From Pleurotus djamor (taxonomy: Eukaryota; Basidiomycota; Agaricomycetes; Agaricales; Pleurotaceae), in the NCBI GenBank assembly GCA_029747585.1, contig JAPEVF010000079.1, forward strand, positions 1 through 64,000: a DNA stretch of 64,000 nt, read 5' to 3'. The position numbers and the translations under genes were made by a program. Numbering within the stretch: position 1 is the first letter of the stretch; the number at the start of each line of letters is the position of its first letter. Below, piece after piece: positions 1 through 11,893 of the stretch. The notes below the pieces were generated by a model that did no database searches, was not told where the DNA came from, and saw nothing but the letters and a program-made list of their open reading frames with translations.

Positions 1-2
1 CG

Positions 3-3000
3 ACCTGGAAGATCAAGAGTAAGGCTGGTCATGTCGTCTCAACCAAGAAGGATGAACTTTCCGCTATCTGTGATCACATGAATATTCAAGTCGACAATCC
101 CATGAATGTCCTCACCCAGGATGCCGCCCGCAAATTCCTCTCAGCATCCCACCCTAAAGAGAAATACGATGTAAGCCACCACTGCTGCTGAATAGGGGAT
201 GTGCCTAACGCTCGTCTCAATAGTTCTTTTTGAGGGGTACTCAATTGTCACAGCTCCATGAAGAATACCAAGCTAGTATGAAGAACCTTGCAGCGTCCAA
301 CAAAATCCTCGAGCAACGAAGAGCAGACCTGCCGGACTTGGAGACTCAACTTCAGGAAGCTGAAAATCGTTACAAAGAAGCCAACGCGGCGAGGAAACTG
401 AAGCTTGAAATTGATGATCTAAAGAAGGAGCTTGCGTGGTCATTCGTCAAGGCTAAGGAGGATGAGCTTAGCACGAAAGTTGAAGCCCTTGCGAGGGAGG
501 AAAATAGGCTGCCGAGGTATCAAGGTTCTGTGACTGAAGCTGAGGTTTGTTTCTCTGGGTTGTTAATCCCGGACGACCTTGAACGACTCCTCTAGGCCGC
601 CTTTGACTCCGCCAGTGAGCAGGTAGTTCAATTCGAGAATGAGTACAAGGATCTCGGGACGATCGAGCACCTGCACCAACGTCGTCGCACTATACAAGAA
701 GAATTGAGGGTCAACCGAAACCAGATCTCGGCATTCGTGGTAAGTCCTCGCCTCGTTCATCTTTTCGCTTTGAGCCAATTGTCATGGCTATTTCAGGGCG
801 ACGAACGCCAAATGAATTCGACTCTCAAAGGACTCAATCGTCAAATTGAGGAATATGATACACGCATCGAAGAAGAGACCCAGAAGCTCGCAGCCGACAC
901 CCAGAGTAAACGGGATGAAGTTCAGCGTCGTCTCGACGCCGCCAAAGCTGCAGTCCTAGCTGCGGAAACCAATTTGAAAGCCATCCGTGACGACCGCACA
1001 ACTCTCCAGGCTGAAGCCGATGTTCTCCAGGAAGAAGGTTCAAGGCTCGACAGAGACATCCGGAATATGCAAACCAATATCCAGGCTCAAGAAGCGATGG
1101 TCAACAACTTCGCCGCTCAGAAGCGCGATCAGTTCGCTGCTTTTGGGAAGAACATGGACGCGCTCCTTACCAATATCAAGAAGTCTCGATGGCACGGCGA
1201 CGTACCGCTTGGCCCCCTTGGAGTCGGTGTCAAAGTGCGAGAAGATTGTAAATGGGCGACCGATGTACTCCGAGGCCAGCTTGGCAATATACTTACGGCT
1301 TTTGCTATTACCAACGCGAAGGACATGGGCCCGTTGAAAGCCATGCTACAACAGTTCGGCAAGTAAGTGTACACAGTTTTCCCCTTGGCTTGTCTGACTA
1401 TCTGTTGTAGTCCTTCCATCAATGTTATCATCTTCGAGAAAGATTTGTTTGACTTTTCGCGTGGGGAGCCTCCTTCGGATATGTTGACCGTGTTGAGGGC
1501 CCTTGAGGTGCTTCCATCCCATCTCCACTCTTTTCGCGGCGTCTAATTTCCAGTAGATACCCGACCCCTACGCCTTGCGCATCATGATTAATCAACTGCA
1601 GATTGAGCGTACCTTCCTCGCTCGGGCCCACGAAGAAGCGTATGCCATGGCCAAAGCGGTCGGCGGTGGAGTTTCTTGGACTCAGAATGCCCAGAGGGTT
1701 GCAGCGTTCAGCGGAGGAGGGGGTCAAACCACACAACTCAACAAACTCAAGCGAGGTGATCCCCATCTTGCTCTCCTTACCGGCCGTGACGTAGCCCAGG
1801 ACGCACTGTATGTATTCTTGACCCTTTTGCTGCATGTTTGACTGACGATGTCAATGAAGTCACTTCAAAGAGGAGCTCCGAAGGTTAGAGCAAGAATATG
1901 CGAGCCTCCAAACACAGCATAGACAAATTCGTGAATCCTGGACTCAAATGAAGCATAAAATCACCGCATTAAACGTATGTTTTCGTATCTTAACGTCCAT
2001 CTCCTCTTCGCTCATCGCCAAATTAGCGTCCAGAAGCAGCTGCTGATGCCCAGCTCCGTAATGCAAAGATGACTGTTGACGGAATCATGCAAGCGATGAA
2101 CGATGACCTGCCTGCCAATGTCGCCGCACTGGAAGCTGCCAAAAAGGTCTGTGATCGTCAATTTTGGCGATTCGACCGACCTTCTAATGTATCCGTTTTG
2201 CTCTAGGCCGCTGTCACTGAGAAAGACTCTGTGCTCGCTCAGTTCTCTGTTCTCGTTGAGCAGAAGAGCAAGATCGATGCGTTGCAGGCTCCTCTATTAC
2301 TTGAACAAAATAGAATCAGAGCAGATATTGATGAGTTCGACGTGAAGGCAGCGTCCATAAGGGTTTGTCATATACCTCATATCCGGCCCACATTGCTGAA
2401 TATTCCCTAGAGCAAGGTTCAGCAAGCTGTTGAAGCCCGTATGCATGCCCAGCAGTCGAAAGAGCATTATAAAGGTAAACTCGAAGCGCACAAGAAGAAG
2501 ATTACAGACTTGGAAGCGCAAGTTCAGGTCCTGCAAGAAGAGTTTACGGTAAGCCTTCGCATTAACGTTCCCCTAAGTTCGTCCTAATATAATACTCAAT
2601 CGACGTAGAATTGGACCGCCAAAGCTGAAGAATTCTGTCCCCGAGTGGAAACGGAGCGCAAGCCAGACGAGATTGACAGGAAGATACAAGGTCTAACGAG
2701 GACGTTGAAAACACGCGAGCAGAAGTTTGTATGCTTTGCTGGCCTGTTGTCCCTCTTCTGACCATCCATGTAGGCAAGGCGCTTCGGTCGAAGCAGTCAC
2801 TATTGAACGTGACAAGGCCAAAGCCAGATATGACACAGTCTTCAAGGATATAAATGCTTTATCTGTCATGAACAAAGTAAGCTCGGCTGCTTGGCATCCC
2901 TCCTCGATACTCACTGTACGCCTTTGTAGACTCTCAGAGATTCACTACTTATCCGAAATCACCGTTGGGTTGAGTTCAGGCGTCATATTGCGCTCCGGTG

Positions 3001-3646
3001 CAAGTATGTTTTCCAATACAACTTGTCCCACCGTGGCTACTTTGGGAAGGTCTTGTTCGACCATGTGGCCCAAACTCTTACGCTCAAGGTACGCCGGCGC
3101 GCTTCATCTCACATCAAGCCTGCCATTTATCTCCTTGTTTTAGGTTCAAACCGAAGATGCGATGGGCACCCAAGGTGGTCAAGACAAAGATCCCCGCTCA
3201 CTCAGTGGTGGTGAGAAATCGTTCTCGACCATCTGTCTCTTGCTCTCCCTTTGGGAGTCCATCGGCTGCCCGCTCAGATGCCTCGGTACGTCTCGCCCGT
3301 CCTGAACGTTTGCAATTTCCATTGACTGTTGTGTGGACGTCAGACGAATTCGATGTATTTATGGATGCCGTCAACCGCCGCATCAGTATGAAGATGATGG
3401 TGGGTTTTTTATTCCGTTCATCTTCGATCGCAGATATCCTGACTCCGTATAGATTGACACTGCCAATTCGTCCGATAAGAAGCAATACATCCTCATCACT
3501 CCTCAAGATATGACCAACGTTCAACTCGGCCCAACCGTCAAAGTGAACCGCATGCCCGATCCCGAACGTGGACAAAGTCAGTCCCATTATACCCTTGCCC
3601 ACATGACAATCCGATACTCATTGTCATACCGTCAGTTGCTTCCTGA
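3..3646 (+). CDS. SMC6: SMC6, structural maintenance of chromosomes 6 (5'-truncated by window edge)
   Basis: ATPase arm of the SMC5/6 complex, which acts in the nucleus in recombinational repair and replication-fork stability. The window opens inside the N-terminal head ([20 protein letters not shown] is a typical SMC6 stretch), so the Walker A exon lies upstream. Long charged coiled-coil exons follow (about 230-590, 800-1360, 1860-2900), split by a hinge region at about 1150-1800. The C-terminal head carries the ABC signature [20 protein letters not shown] and the Walker B-like [14 protein letters not shown] at about 3200-3400. More than ten short introns join these exons in frame. The last intron (about 3577-3635) gives an ending RGQIAS and a TGA at 3644-3646. 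The family call is firm; individual splice sites are my reading. Confidence 0.93.
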
Positions 3647-4121
3647 ATCTAACCCGCCTAGACATATATCTCCCATTACCTGCCTTATACTTACTAGCCC
3701 GCTATTGTACTATAGCCGATTTGTCCCTACTTACAAGTATATCCACCACCGTAATGGCATCCATTAACCCTGAAAGGCCCCAAGTGTCACGTCAACCATA
3801 AAGTAAAGAACCCTGAAGAGAACCGTGTTTTATCTATATACACCAAGGAAAAGAACGCGAAGATGTATATAACTGAAATAGCGAATACATAGCATGCTTA
3901 GATTTTGAGAAAGAGCAAGAAGGTGAGCATCGAGTATGGGGTATACTTATCCATGTTCAAATACATCGTATATACAGGCGGATTCACAACGAGTACAGCG
4001 AACGGGGGTATGAAGGTAGAAAAAGGTGAACACACTAGATACAGTTTATAAGAGTTGGGAAAACATCGGCGGTGCGTGTATGAGACAGAGGCCAAGAGAG
4101 ACGAAAGGTCGGTGGAAGAAT
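3647..4121. other. Intergenic, convergent 3' ends of SMC6 and F-box gene
   Basis: This AT-richer stretch separates two convergent genes. I see only likely 3' UTR and terminator sequence, with several TATATA-type runs around 3830-3970. The short open frames here have no recognisable coding character. Confidence 0.5.
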
Positions 4122-6512
4122 TCAGTAATCTTCACCGTCCTCAGTGTCTTCCGAGCCCGACCAGTCCTCTTTTATTTGTACGTCTTTGCCGACTTCGTAA
4201 GGGATGGCCTCGCGCCCACTGTGACCCACAGCACCCATCTGCTCGTCATCATAGTCCTCCTCGCTATCCGCGTCTCCCTCTGCCTCATCTTCCTCATCGT
4301 CGTCATCTTCTTCATCAATATCCTCCGAAATCTCTTCTTCCACCTTCACCAACCAGCCCTTCACTTCCTCATCCTCCTCGCCGTCCCCATCCGCATCTTC
4401 ATACGAAAACCCACGACTCTGACACGGCAAATCCGTACTTGCAACCCAACACCCATGATCAACCAAATCATCCAACACCTCATCATCCGCCACCATCCCC
4501 CTCCTCACAATATACCTCTCCAACGCAAACCTCCGCATCTCCACACGCGTCAACCGAAATGTTCGCACAGTCGACGACGACGACGACCCCGAGATTTTCG
4601 CACCCGACACTCCCAACCCCAAATCCAAATTTCCATGAGCGCGACGTAACCACCCACCCTCGCGGTAGATAATAAACTCCTTGATCAACGCACCACTAAC
4701 ACCCGACATCTTGAAGGTCTTCAACTTGGGCAACAGCGGTTCGGGGTTATTCTGATCCTCCTCGTTCCTCCTCGACAACGAAGATGATCGCGAACTCCGC
4801 TTGCTACTGTGTCTCGAAGAGGAAGGGGATGACAGGGGCGTGGCGGTAGCGGAAGTTTCCCGAGACGACAGCGATAGCGTAGTAGGAGCAAACCGATCCT
4901 CGAAGACCGCCTTGAAAAAGGCACCACTCTCCTCATTTGGAGCTTGAGTAGTTGTAGCGGCTGACATTTCTGGGGACAGAGAATTCCCTGGCTGATCCTC
5001 CAGTTCCTCATTGACTTCGGTCGATCGGGTGGATGTTAGCCTCTCAAAGTCCACATCGAGGTGCTCGGTTGCGTTCAAGGCCCGTAGGAGTGACCGCCAA
5101 GAAGCCAGACTACAGTCGAGAGCGGAGATGATGAGGTGTGTTATGTTTGTTGAGAGATTGGGGAGGGGTCGTAAGCGGTGGGTCGTAGGTGATGTTGACG
5201 TGGTCGCCACAGCCGAGGGATTTGATGACGCCTCTGTGTTCGAGGCAGCCTGCGACGGCGTTGGCAGGACAGGCTGACTCGGAGGGGATGACGATGATGA
5301 TGGACTGGTTGCAGGTGGCGTTGATGAAATCAGAGAAGGCAAACCTGGCGCCGTTTGTGGGGCCGCTGTAACCGGGGGATGTCCATTCGGCTGCACCACC
5401 AAAGGTTGCTGAGAAATCGCCCCGGGCATCCGGATTTCCTTTCCATTCACGATCAAGTCGAGGAAGGAGGAATAATCCCTCTCCGAGCTCTCCAGGTCCT
5501 GCTGCGATAGTTCTAACGTGAGCTTGCGCAGACACGGGACCCTTAGACGTTCCATGACCGCGTATAGATATCCAGGGTCGAGGTCGATCAATGTCAGGTC
5601 GTACAAACATGGCAGGTCGATGGTATCATAATGTGTTCCCCAGATGTGGCTTGGGGTGCCATCATTGTTCTTTGGACCCGAGTAGTGTAAGGAGAGTGTC
5701 TGCAAACTCGGGCTATCACGAAGCATGGCGGCGAAGCGTTCGTAAGGGGGTCGAATATTGTCGGAATGAAGTGCGAGTTGGAGGTGATCGAGAGTATGTA
5801 GATGATTCGAACCTGCCCAGTTGAGATTGACGCCGATCAAGGAGACATTCCGAAGCCTTGGAAGCTTGTTATGAAAAATGATGACGGGCGGCCTGTATGT
5901 GGCGATATAGAGGTCCCTCGCCTCTCTGAAAGCCTCGAAATGATATAGCTGCAGCGATTCGAGGTGAGGCCCGGCCTCTGCAGAGCACAAGTGCTTGCGG
6001 GCCAGGAGTTTGCACGCATCGTCGCGAACCTTGAGATGGAAGGCGCGCCACAGGGTTACGTGAGGCATTATAATGTCGAAAACGTCGTCAAAGTGGTCCT
6101 TACACAGGTCAAGCCCCGGCCTGCATTCGTCTGGAGATACCGTGTCGACCATGATGTCGATAAGCTGGGTCGGGGACTTTCTGTAGCGGTCAGGATCGTT
6201 TATTGGCGGCAGACAGCGGCGAATGTATTCCCTCGCCCGAGCCATATGGCCTGGACGGCTGAAATGGATCGTGGTCCAAAGGCAAGCAGTATTTAGGGCT
6301 ATCTCTCGCCACTGCCTGCAAACGTGAGAGACGAGAAGCTGAAAGTTTGGCGTCCGGATTGAGAGGTCATGCTCGCGGTATGTTGGCTGGTTTGGCTTGA
6401 AGAGAAAGGGTGAATGTGCGTAGGGGTAGTCGACTGCGACGCCCTCGATGAAGATTCTGGTGATGAGCTCGACGGGGAGGCGGTGGATAGGCGAATTCGA
6501 AGCGGAGAACAT
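4122..6512 (-). CDS. F-box domain protein with acidic tail
   Basis: Single-exon 796-residue protein. The N-terminus HRLPVELITRIFIEGVAVD at about residues 10-30 and VCRQWREIALNTACLW at about 85-100 are the two halves of an agaricomycete F-box-like domain, which docks substrates onto an SCF ubiquitin ligase through Skp1. A leucine-rich middle (about 200-350) with spaced LRNVSLIGVNL and LQTLSLHYSG units resembles degenerate LRRs. Next come a Pro/Ser/Thr-rich linker (about 370-440), a second LRR-like stretch, a Ser-rich run at about 575-595, and a very acidic tail from about 710 to the end made mostly of D and E. The first ATG matches the F-box start. The substrate is unknown. Agaricomycetes have hundreds of such genes. 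Confidence 0.85.
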   Translation of the reverse strand: MFSASNSPIHRLPVELITRIFIEGVAVDYPYAHSPFLFKPNQPTYREHDLSIRTPNFQLLVSHVCRQWREIALNTACLWTTIHFSRPGHMARAREYIRRCLPPINDPDRYRKSPTQLIDIMVDTVSPDECRPGLDLCKDHFDDVFDIIMPHVTLWRAFHLKVRDDACKLLARKHLCSAEAGPHLESLQLYHFEAFREARDLYIATYRPPVIIFHNKLPRLRNVSLIGVNLNWAGSNHLHTLDHLQLALHSDNIRPPYERFAAMLRDSPSLQTLSLHYSGPKNNDGTPSHIWGTHYDTIDLPCLYDLTLIDLDPGYLYAVMERLRVPCLRKLTLELSQQDLESSERDYSSFLDLIVNGKEIRMPGAISQQPLVVQPNGHPPVTAAPQTAPGLPSLISSTPPATSPSSSSSPPSQPVLPTPSQAASNTEASSNPSAVATTSTSPTTHRLRPLPNLSTNITHLIISALDCSLASWRSLLRALNATEHLDVDFERLTSTRSTEVNEELEDQPGNSLSPEMSAATTTQAPNEESGAFFKAVFEDRFAPTTLSLSSRETSATATPLSSPSSSRHSSKRSSRSSSLSRRNEEDQNNPEPLLPKLKTFKMSGVSGALIKEFIIYREGGWLRRAHGNLDLGLGVSGAKISGSSSSSTVRTFRLTRVEMRRFALERYIVRRGMVADDEVLDDLVDHGCWVASTDLPCQSRGFSYEDADGDGEEDEEVKGWLVKVEEEISEDIDEEDDDDEEDEAEGDADSEEDYDDEQMGAVGHSGREAIPYEVGKDVQIKEDWSGSEDTEDGEDY

Positions 6513-6757
6513 GGAGGAAGAGAAACAAGCGTATGGCAGCCAATTACTTCCCAGGCTGAATTCCCATTCAACGCCCGCGAATCACACCTTAGGTAATAAT
6601 CACATATCTCCTCCGTTCACTCAAGTGCCCGGTCGCTGCTGCAACAGATAAGAAACAGTGCTAGAGGTCTTCAAATAATTGCGCGAGCCAGTGAGGACGC
6701 TGCCTGCGCTGGAGGTTACCGAGAGACGCACCCTGGCCGCCGACGATCCCTGCCACC

Positions 6758-7120
6758 ATGGGAAAGAGTGCGAAACTTCATAAACGAGTCGTGAGTACTA
6801 CACACCGCTAGTTCAGAAGCACTGATGGCCATAAATGCATGAATACGCACACCTTGTAGCCGAAAAAGCTAAAGAGCACTGGTGGTACCCCAGCTTCATT
6901 GACGAGCAACGACTACAATCTGCGTCTGCAAAACGCAAAAAAGAAGCAAGACGCGAAAAATATTAGCAAGGCGAAATCAAATCCGACATCGACATCGAAA
7001 TTAGCGTCCGCTATCGATAAACATGTTCTCGGGGGCGCAGATTATGTTTCTCTGATGATGGGTGGACGAAGAAAAGCGAAGGAAGAGTCGATGAAATTGC
7101 CTCCAAGTGAGGATCCATAA
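6758..7120 (+). CDS. Small basic Lys-rich protein, unrecognised
   Basis: Two exons (6758-6790 and 6860-7120) joined across a clean gtgagt...ttgtag intron give about 98 residues starting MGKSAKLHKRVPKKLKS. The ATG sits in a good context (tgccaccatgg). The protein is rich in Lys, Ser and Thr, with a KKKQDAKNISKAKSNP stretch and a C-terminal GGADYVSLMMGGRRKAKEE motif that looks conserved. The composition suggests a nucleolar or nuclear protein. I do not recognise a named family, so no function is given. It is divergent from the F-box gene, with about 245 bp between starts. Confidence 0.7.
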
Positions 7121-7495
7121 CAATTTCAAAGCCTGTGCACATGAATCCGTATATGCGCCCTCGGGCGGGGCGACGCAGGCCTCGAGAGGATCGGTGGTGG
7201 TGGTACGAAGGAAAGAGAGTCCAGAGATTCAAAATCCAAAGACCATTCTTTTGTTTACGCATGCTCTCATACTTGGCTAGGGCTAACTTGGCGACGTCAA
7301 GGCCAAAAGGTGCACTTATGTATAACAATAAAAATCAAAGAAAACGCTAGATATATTTTACGGAGGACAAGCATTGCAATGAATACGAGGGAAAGTGTAA
7401 TCTTGCGTGCCAATGATGAACTCAGAACGAGTCGACGACGCGGGGATGACGGGCGCTTGTGTGTTTGAACCCTCTCCTCCTCGTACCATTCCACC

Positions 7496-8976
7496 ATGGC
7501 CCACCAAGGACTCCCAGAGGGCGTTTTTCTCCGATATCCAGAGAACCTCGGCTCTCACATGAATATCGACATCGAGACAGCCGTAAACATGCTTCTCCGC
7601 GCAACCCAGCTCGCGCAACAAGTCCCTTTTGCGTTCAGCTACATCGACAAACCCCAAGGTACACAACTCTAAAGCCACGTCTTCCACAACCTTATCATTT
7701 ATCGCAACAGATGGTCAAGTCTTCCTCCTTTTCATGCCGAATCTCCAGGCCCCCTTCCAACCAGATGGTGTTCGCTATTTAGACCAAGAAGCCAAGCATA
7801 CCATTCCCGTCCAAAATCGCGTGAGTACATCCATTACGGCTTCGGCCTTCTCGTGTGCATATCTCGTCCCCCCTCAACAGCTCATGTTAGAACCGTGTAT
7901 AGGAACTCGAAGTACACGAAGTCAAATATGGCTTCATCCCAGGTTCACAAGATCCAGCTGCATACCGAATTCGTCGTCGGTTCCGTCTGAACAAAGGAGG
8001 GCACCCTCAGTTGGTTCTATTGCATTATTCACGGGGTCCTAGCGCTCGTGCGTATGATTCACCCACTGCGAAACTTGGTACATGTGTCACTTAAGAACAA
8101 TCGCAACCCATTAGCCATCCCTCCTCAGATGATGAACCAGCCCATCCGGCCATACCCGCTACGACCTATCAATGAACCCCCCATCTACGTCGCTGGAGAA
8201 CGCATGGGTCAGAAAGTCTTCCCCAACATGGCTCAAATGCCGCCAAATGCACCCAACAACATGCCGAACCTACACGGTGGCATGCCTGGAATGCCGCCAA
8301 ATATGCCTGGGGGGTTCAATCGACAAGCTCAAGCTATGATGGCGCAGCAGAACTCCAACATGGAAGCTTTGGAACGACGGAATCAGGCAGGTGTTCGGCC
8401 TGGAGATGCTGCTGCGGGAAGGGTGAGTTATCCTTAACGAGTTTATCTCGCGTTTCGTGTTTTTGACACTTGGTTCGTTCTACTTTCGCAGGGCCCGAGA
8501 CCGCCTATACCCGATGATGATTCTGGAGGTACGCCCATCTCAGCTGGTCTGCCATCTCACTCTCACCCGCAATAATTTGCTAGATGAAGCCGAAATGATT
8601 TCCGTGCGGTCCTTGGCTATGAACAGATATAGACGGAACCACGAACTCATGAATGAAGTATTCATCCACGCTGCTTTCGGTACGTCCAACCCACATCAAC
8701 CATCTCGCACGTTATCCACGGCTCACCTTGCGTAGGTGATAAAACCGCACAATCAAAACCAAGTCCATATTCCATCTTCGATAAAGCCGACCTTGAAGAG
8801 AAAACTGTGCGCCTCATTCGAACGTTTTCATATCTTGCGCACAGACTGACTGAGTTGTCGTGCTTTAGATCAAACTGCAGGCGGAGATTGAGGCACTTAA
8901 AGCCCGTAGTGCCTCTCGCAAGGAGGGATCAGGCACCGGGGATGTGACAATGTCTGTCGATGCCATATCGGCGTAG
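7496..8976 (+). CDS. ssr4: Ssr4-like SWI/SNF and RSC chromatin-remodelling subunit
   Basis: The predicted start is MAHQGLPEGVFLRYPENLG, with ATG in ccaccatgg context. Exons joined in frame read through VFLLFMPNLQAPFQPDGVRY, then YRIRRRFRLNKGGHPQLVLLHYS. Together these resemble the N-terminal domain of fungal Ssr4, a subunit of SWI/SNF and RSC remodelers in fission yeast. The middle (about 8130-8420) is Pro/Met/Asn/Gly-rich with repeated MPPN and MPGM units. The C-terminus has LAMNRYRRNHELMNEVF followed by a short predicted helix LEEKTIKLQAEIEALKA. About six introns, e.g. gtgcgt at 8046 to ttag near 8112. Family assignment rests on recalled motif similarity. Confidence 0.7.
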
Positions 8977-9477
8977 GCTTCCTCTCGAATGCATCGTGGC
9001 ATTGGCAGCACATGTCCCCGTCAACGGTCACCGTTTATCGATTTATATTCCTCGGTACCGTTCACTTACGCTACGCTTTTCGGTATCTATCGTATACTTG
9101 TATTCTTTCGTGTATTCGCTACACTGTGGGTTTAGAATTGAACACTGCTCTACTGATAGGGTGACAAGCGTCAACAAGAAAAAAAAAGTTAGAAGGTAAA
9201 AATACACGAAGAGTAACTCGGCAGCTTGGTAAAAAGGAGCTCAAGAAAAAGCAAGAGGTAAGCAATCGAAGTGGAATAAAGCGATGGGAAGTGATGTCAA
9301 GGGGAATTTACTACGGGTACAACCAGTCCGAGTTCGCCGAGTAGTAATGTGGTGGTAAGAATTTTTGACATGGAAGAAGTGGGGGGTCAAGTAGGTCTGC
9401 AAAACAAAAAAACATCCCTTCAAAGGCGGTCGAAGTTTATAGAACAAAGAAGTGTCCATGGGTCGGGTGAACTCAAT
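8977..9477. other. Intergenic, convergent
   Basis: This lies between the convergent ends of the Ssr4-like gene and the membrane-protein gene. It contains an A-run (aaaaaaaa near 9180) and low-complexity T/A stretches expected of 3' UTRs. No gene is supported. Confidence 0.5.
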
Positions 9478-11298
9478 TTACTGTGCCATACCGTACCAAA
9501 TTGAGTTGGTACTGTAAGCAGTATCCCTGTTTCCTCCTGGTTGGCTGGGTAGGTTGCGAGGGGGTCTAGCTTCCGGCATAGGTCCAGCGCTCCCATCTGC
9601 ACTACAATCCGTTGGTACACCCGTCGTGGCCGTAAAAGGTGCCGGCGAGCTTGGTTCTCCAGAATCCCCACCATAGCCGTTGTTGCTGGGTTTTTCTGGC
9701 AACGTTAGCGGTGTCACGGAAAAGGCCTGTTGAGGTGCGGTGGGAGAGACTGGGGGAGTGGGGATATCCGCTGGGGGAATNGGGGAATAGAGCAGATAAG
9801 GTTAGGGAAGCGGTAGGGTCTACGGGGACGTCGGGGAATCCACGAGCTCGACGGTGACCAAGGTTTAGTCTAGGCATTATTGTTTGTTGGGGGACGGAGA
9901 GCATTGATGTACTTGTCGTTGGCGATGAGGGGAGGATGGAGGATGCTCGTCGTCCGAAGGAGAGTTGAGAACCTCTCGCTGGGGGGAGGACCGAAGATGT
10001 GGACATACTACGACTGTGTGCGTAGTCCTTCATCACTGCGATATCCAGAATTTGTCGTAGGTCAACAGTGGAGATTGATGACCGCCCAGCTGACCCTGAG
10101 TCAATCGACATGATTCTGGATTTACTACCGATGGTTGCCTGGTTGGAAGAACTGTAACTGCCTGCGATGCTCCCACTCTTCGAGGAAATCGTGGAAACGT
10201 TTACCCAGGAGGAGAGGGTTGACCGAGGGCTGGTGATCGATGCGGTGTATTTCTCCGAGACGTAAGGGGGATTTACGACGTATCCGGGGTCGAATGTGGC
10301 GGTTGGGGGTGTTGGGGGTAGTTTCTCGCTGTTCCAGTTGGCAAGGGGAGCTTCGAGGTACATGGTTTCCTGACGGCTTCGTCTGCGACGGCGGTCGCGG
10401 ATGACGTAGATCAGCATCAAGACAACGACCAACACAATCAAGCCGGCTGCCCCAGCAATGATGCCAATAATCGCCTCCCTACGTGAGTTGTCAGCGAGTG
10501 GCATATATGTTCCGAAAAATAGACATACCTTGATAACCCGCTGGCGGCTGGAAGCGAGTCTGTCATGTTTGTGTTGCCAACCATCTCATTGGGGTTGATA
10601 TAACCCTCAGTTGTTGGTCCAACGGTCATGCATTGGGCATCGGTGGAGTTGTCGCCCCCGATGGTAAACAGTTTGGTGACCTCGGAGTGCCCGCTGTTGT
10701 CTGTGATCAAGAGAACCGCTTCCTGTCCGTAAGCGCCATTCAACATGTAAGTGGCCCGATTCTCTTCGGGTCCCGACGAAACCTGTTGGAGTGGGAAGGA
10801 TGATCCCTGAGCGACGACCAACTGGACGATTGGAGGTTCTTGTGTTCCATTGTAGAGCACGGAAAATGTCTGGCACTGGGTCAACTGATCCAGCCCTTCC
10901 ACGAGGAAATGACTGAACATTTCTGTTACGGGTGGCAGACAGGACGTAGCATTCGTCGTGGAGGGGGACACAGTGGTGACATTAGAAGTGACACTGGTTC
11001 CATTCCCCCATGGGTCGTCAAGAAGGGCGATAAATTGCGAACCAGCGGGTAAAGGCAGAAACGAAACGGTGGTGTCGGTGAGCGGAGTCGAGACAGATAT
11101 CGGGATTGGCTGAGAGGACTCGAGGGGAAGAACGGTAAGCCTTGCCTGAATGACCTGGGCTAGATCCTGTCCGCTAAATGAGATGTTGACCTGACCGCAT
11201 TGTTCCACGTTTGAAAAAGTTATGTTCATGAACGAGAAAGCGGCCTGCGGTCCCCAAGTTGCAAATGCGACCAAAAGAAAGAAGAAAGACCAAGTCAT
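9478..11298 (-). CDS. Single-pass membrane protein with Ser-rich cytoplasmic tail (frame corrected at N 9781)
   Basis: The N-terminus MTWSFFFLLVAFATWGPQAA is a signal peptide. An extracellular domain of about 250 residues follows, with several N-x-S/T sites (NITF, NGTS, NATS, NSTD). After an intron at about 10490-10530 comes one transmembrane helix, AGAAGLIVLVVVLMLIYVI, then the stop-transfer run RDRRRRRSR. The cytoplasmic tail is Ser/Pro-rich. The topology resembles fungal Skg6/Mid2-like cell-surface sensors, but I recognise no specific family. The frame breaks at the lone N at 9781. Removing that base joins the upstream frame to the downstream one, which continues PPADIPTPPVSPTAPQQAF and ends NSIWYGMAQ at a TAA (9478-9480). 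I treat the break as sequencing error. Confidence 0.75.
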
Positions 11299-11893
11299 TG
11301 GCAGCTAAGGTAGTAAAAGAAAGTTTTTCAAGCTTGGAACATAAGATGAAGAAACCGCCGTCAACGGGGAGGACGAAATGGACTGGCCAAGGAGAAATCG
11401 AAGAGGGAAGAGAAGAGGGAGTCGGAGAGGTCGAAGGGCCAGTCAAAAAGGATTCGGGGGTATTTTACGCATATCATTTTTCTCTCAGCGCAAGCCCTCT
11501 TCGCATAAAAGTATGTGNAGATAAGAAAGCAGAAGAGGGGAGCGGATACGAATAAAAAGAGGAGTAAGGCGCGAGGCGTCAGGGATCGGGCAGAGGGGAA
11601 TGAACGACACAAGCGATATGAGGGAGGGACGAGCAAGATTAAGAAGAATGGGGGAAGGGAAACGAGGCTGGTCCATGAGGACGGAATTACGACAAGCTTT
11701 AGAGCTTGGGAAACGAAGTGGCCACTATGGCCGTCGAGGAGAAGGGGGACACTTCCCACCTTGATGAGATGGATGGATGAGTGGTAAAATAAGGATGTAA
11801 TGAAACATATGACATACGAGAGTACGGTAGACACGGCACGAAGTAACTTGCCAAAAATGTCCATTCCAGGAAAAGTAACAAACCGAAAACTCA
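11299..11893. other. Non-coding or unresolved region 3' of the RWD exons
   Basis: This purine/pyrimidine-skewed stretch has a single N at 11518. A long open frame on the minus strand runs through it but reads as hydrophobic low-complexity sequence entered from a splice donor (gatgaagagaag|gtgagt near 11894). I cannot find the kinase exons expected after a GCN2 RWD domain. A possible small terminal exon follows the weak acceptor gcgaag near 11500. Confidence 0.4.

Noticed and set aside
4026..6296. Long plus-strand open frames (for example 4026-4649, 4055-4672, 5964-6296)
   Set aside because: They are antisense shadows of the F-box gene, caused by its Asp/Glu- and Ser-biased codons; none has a motif of its own.
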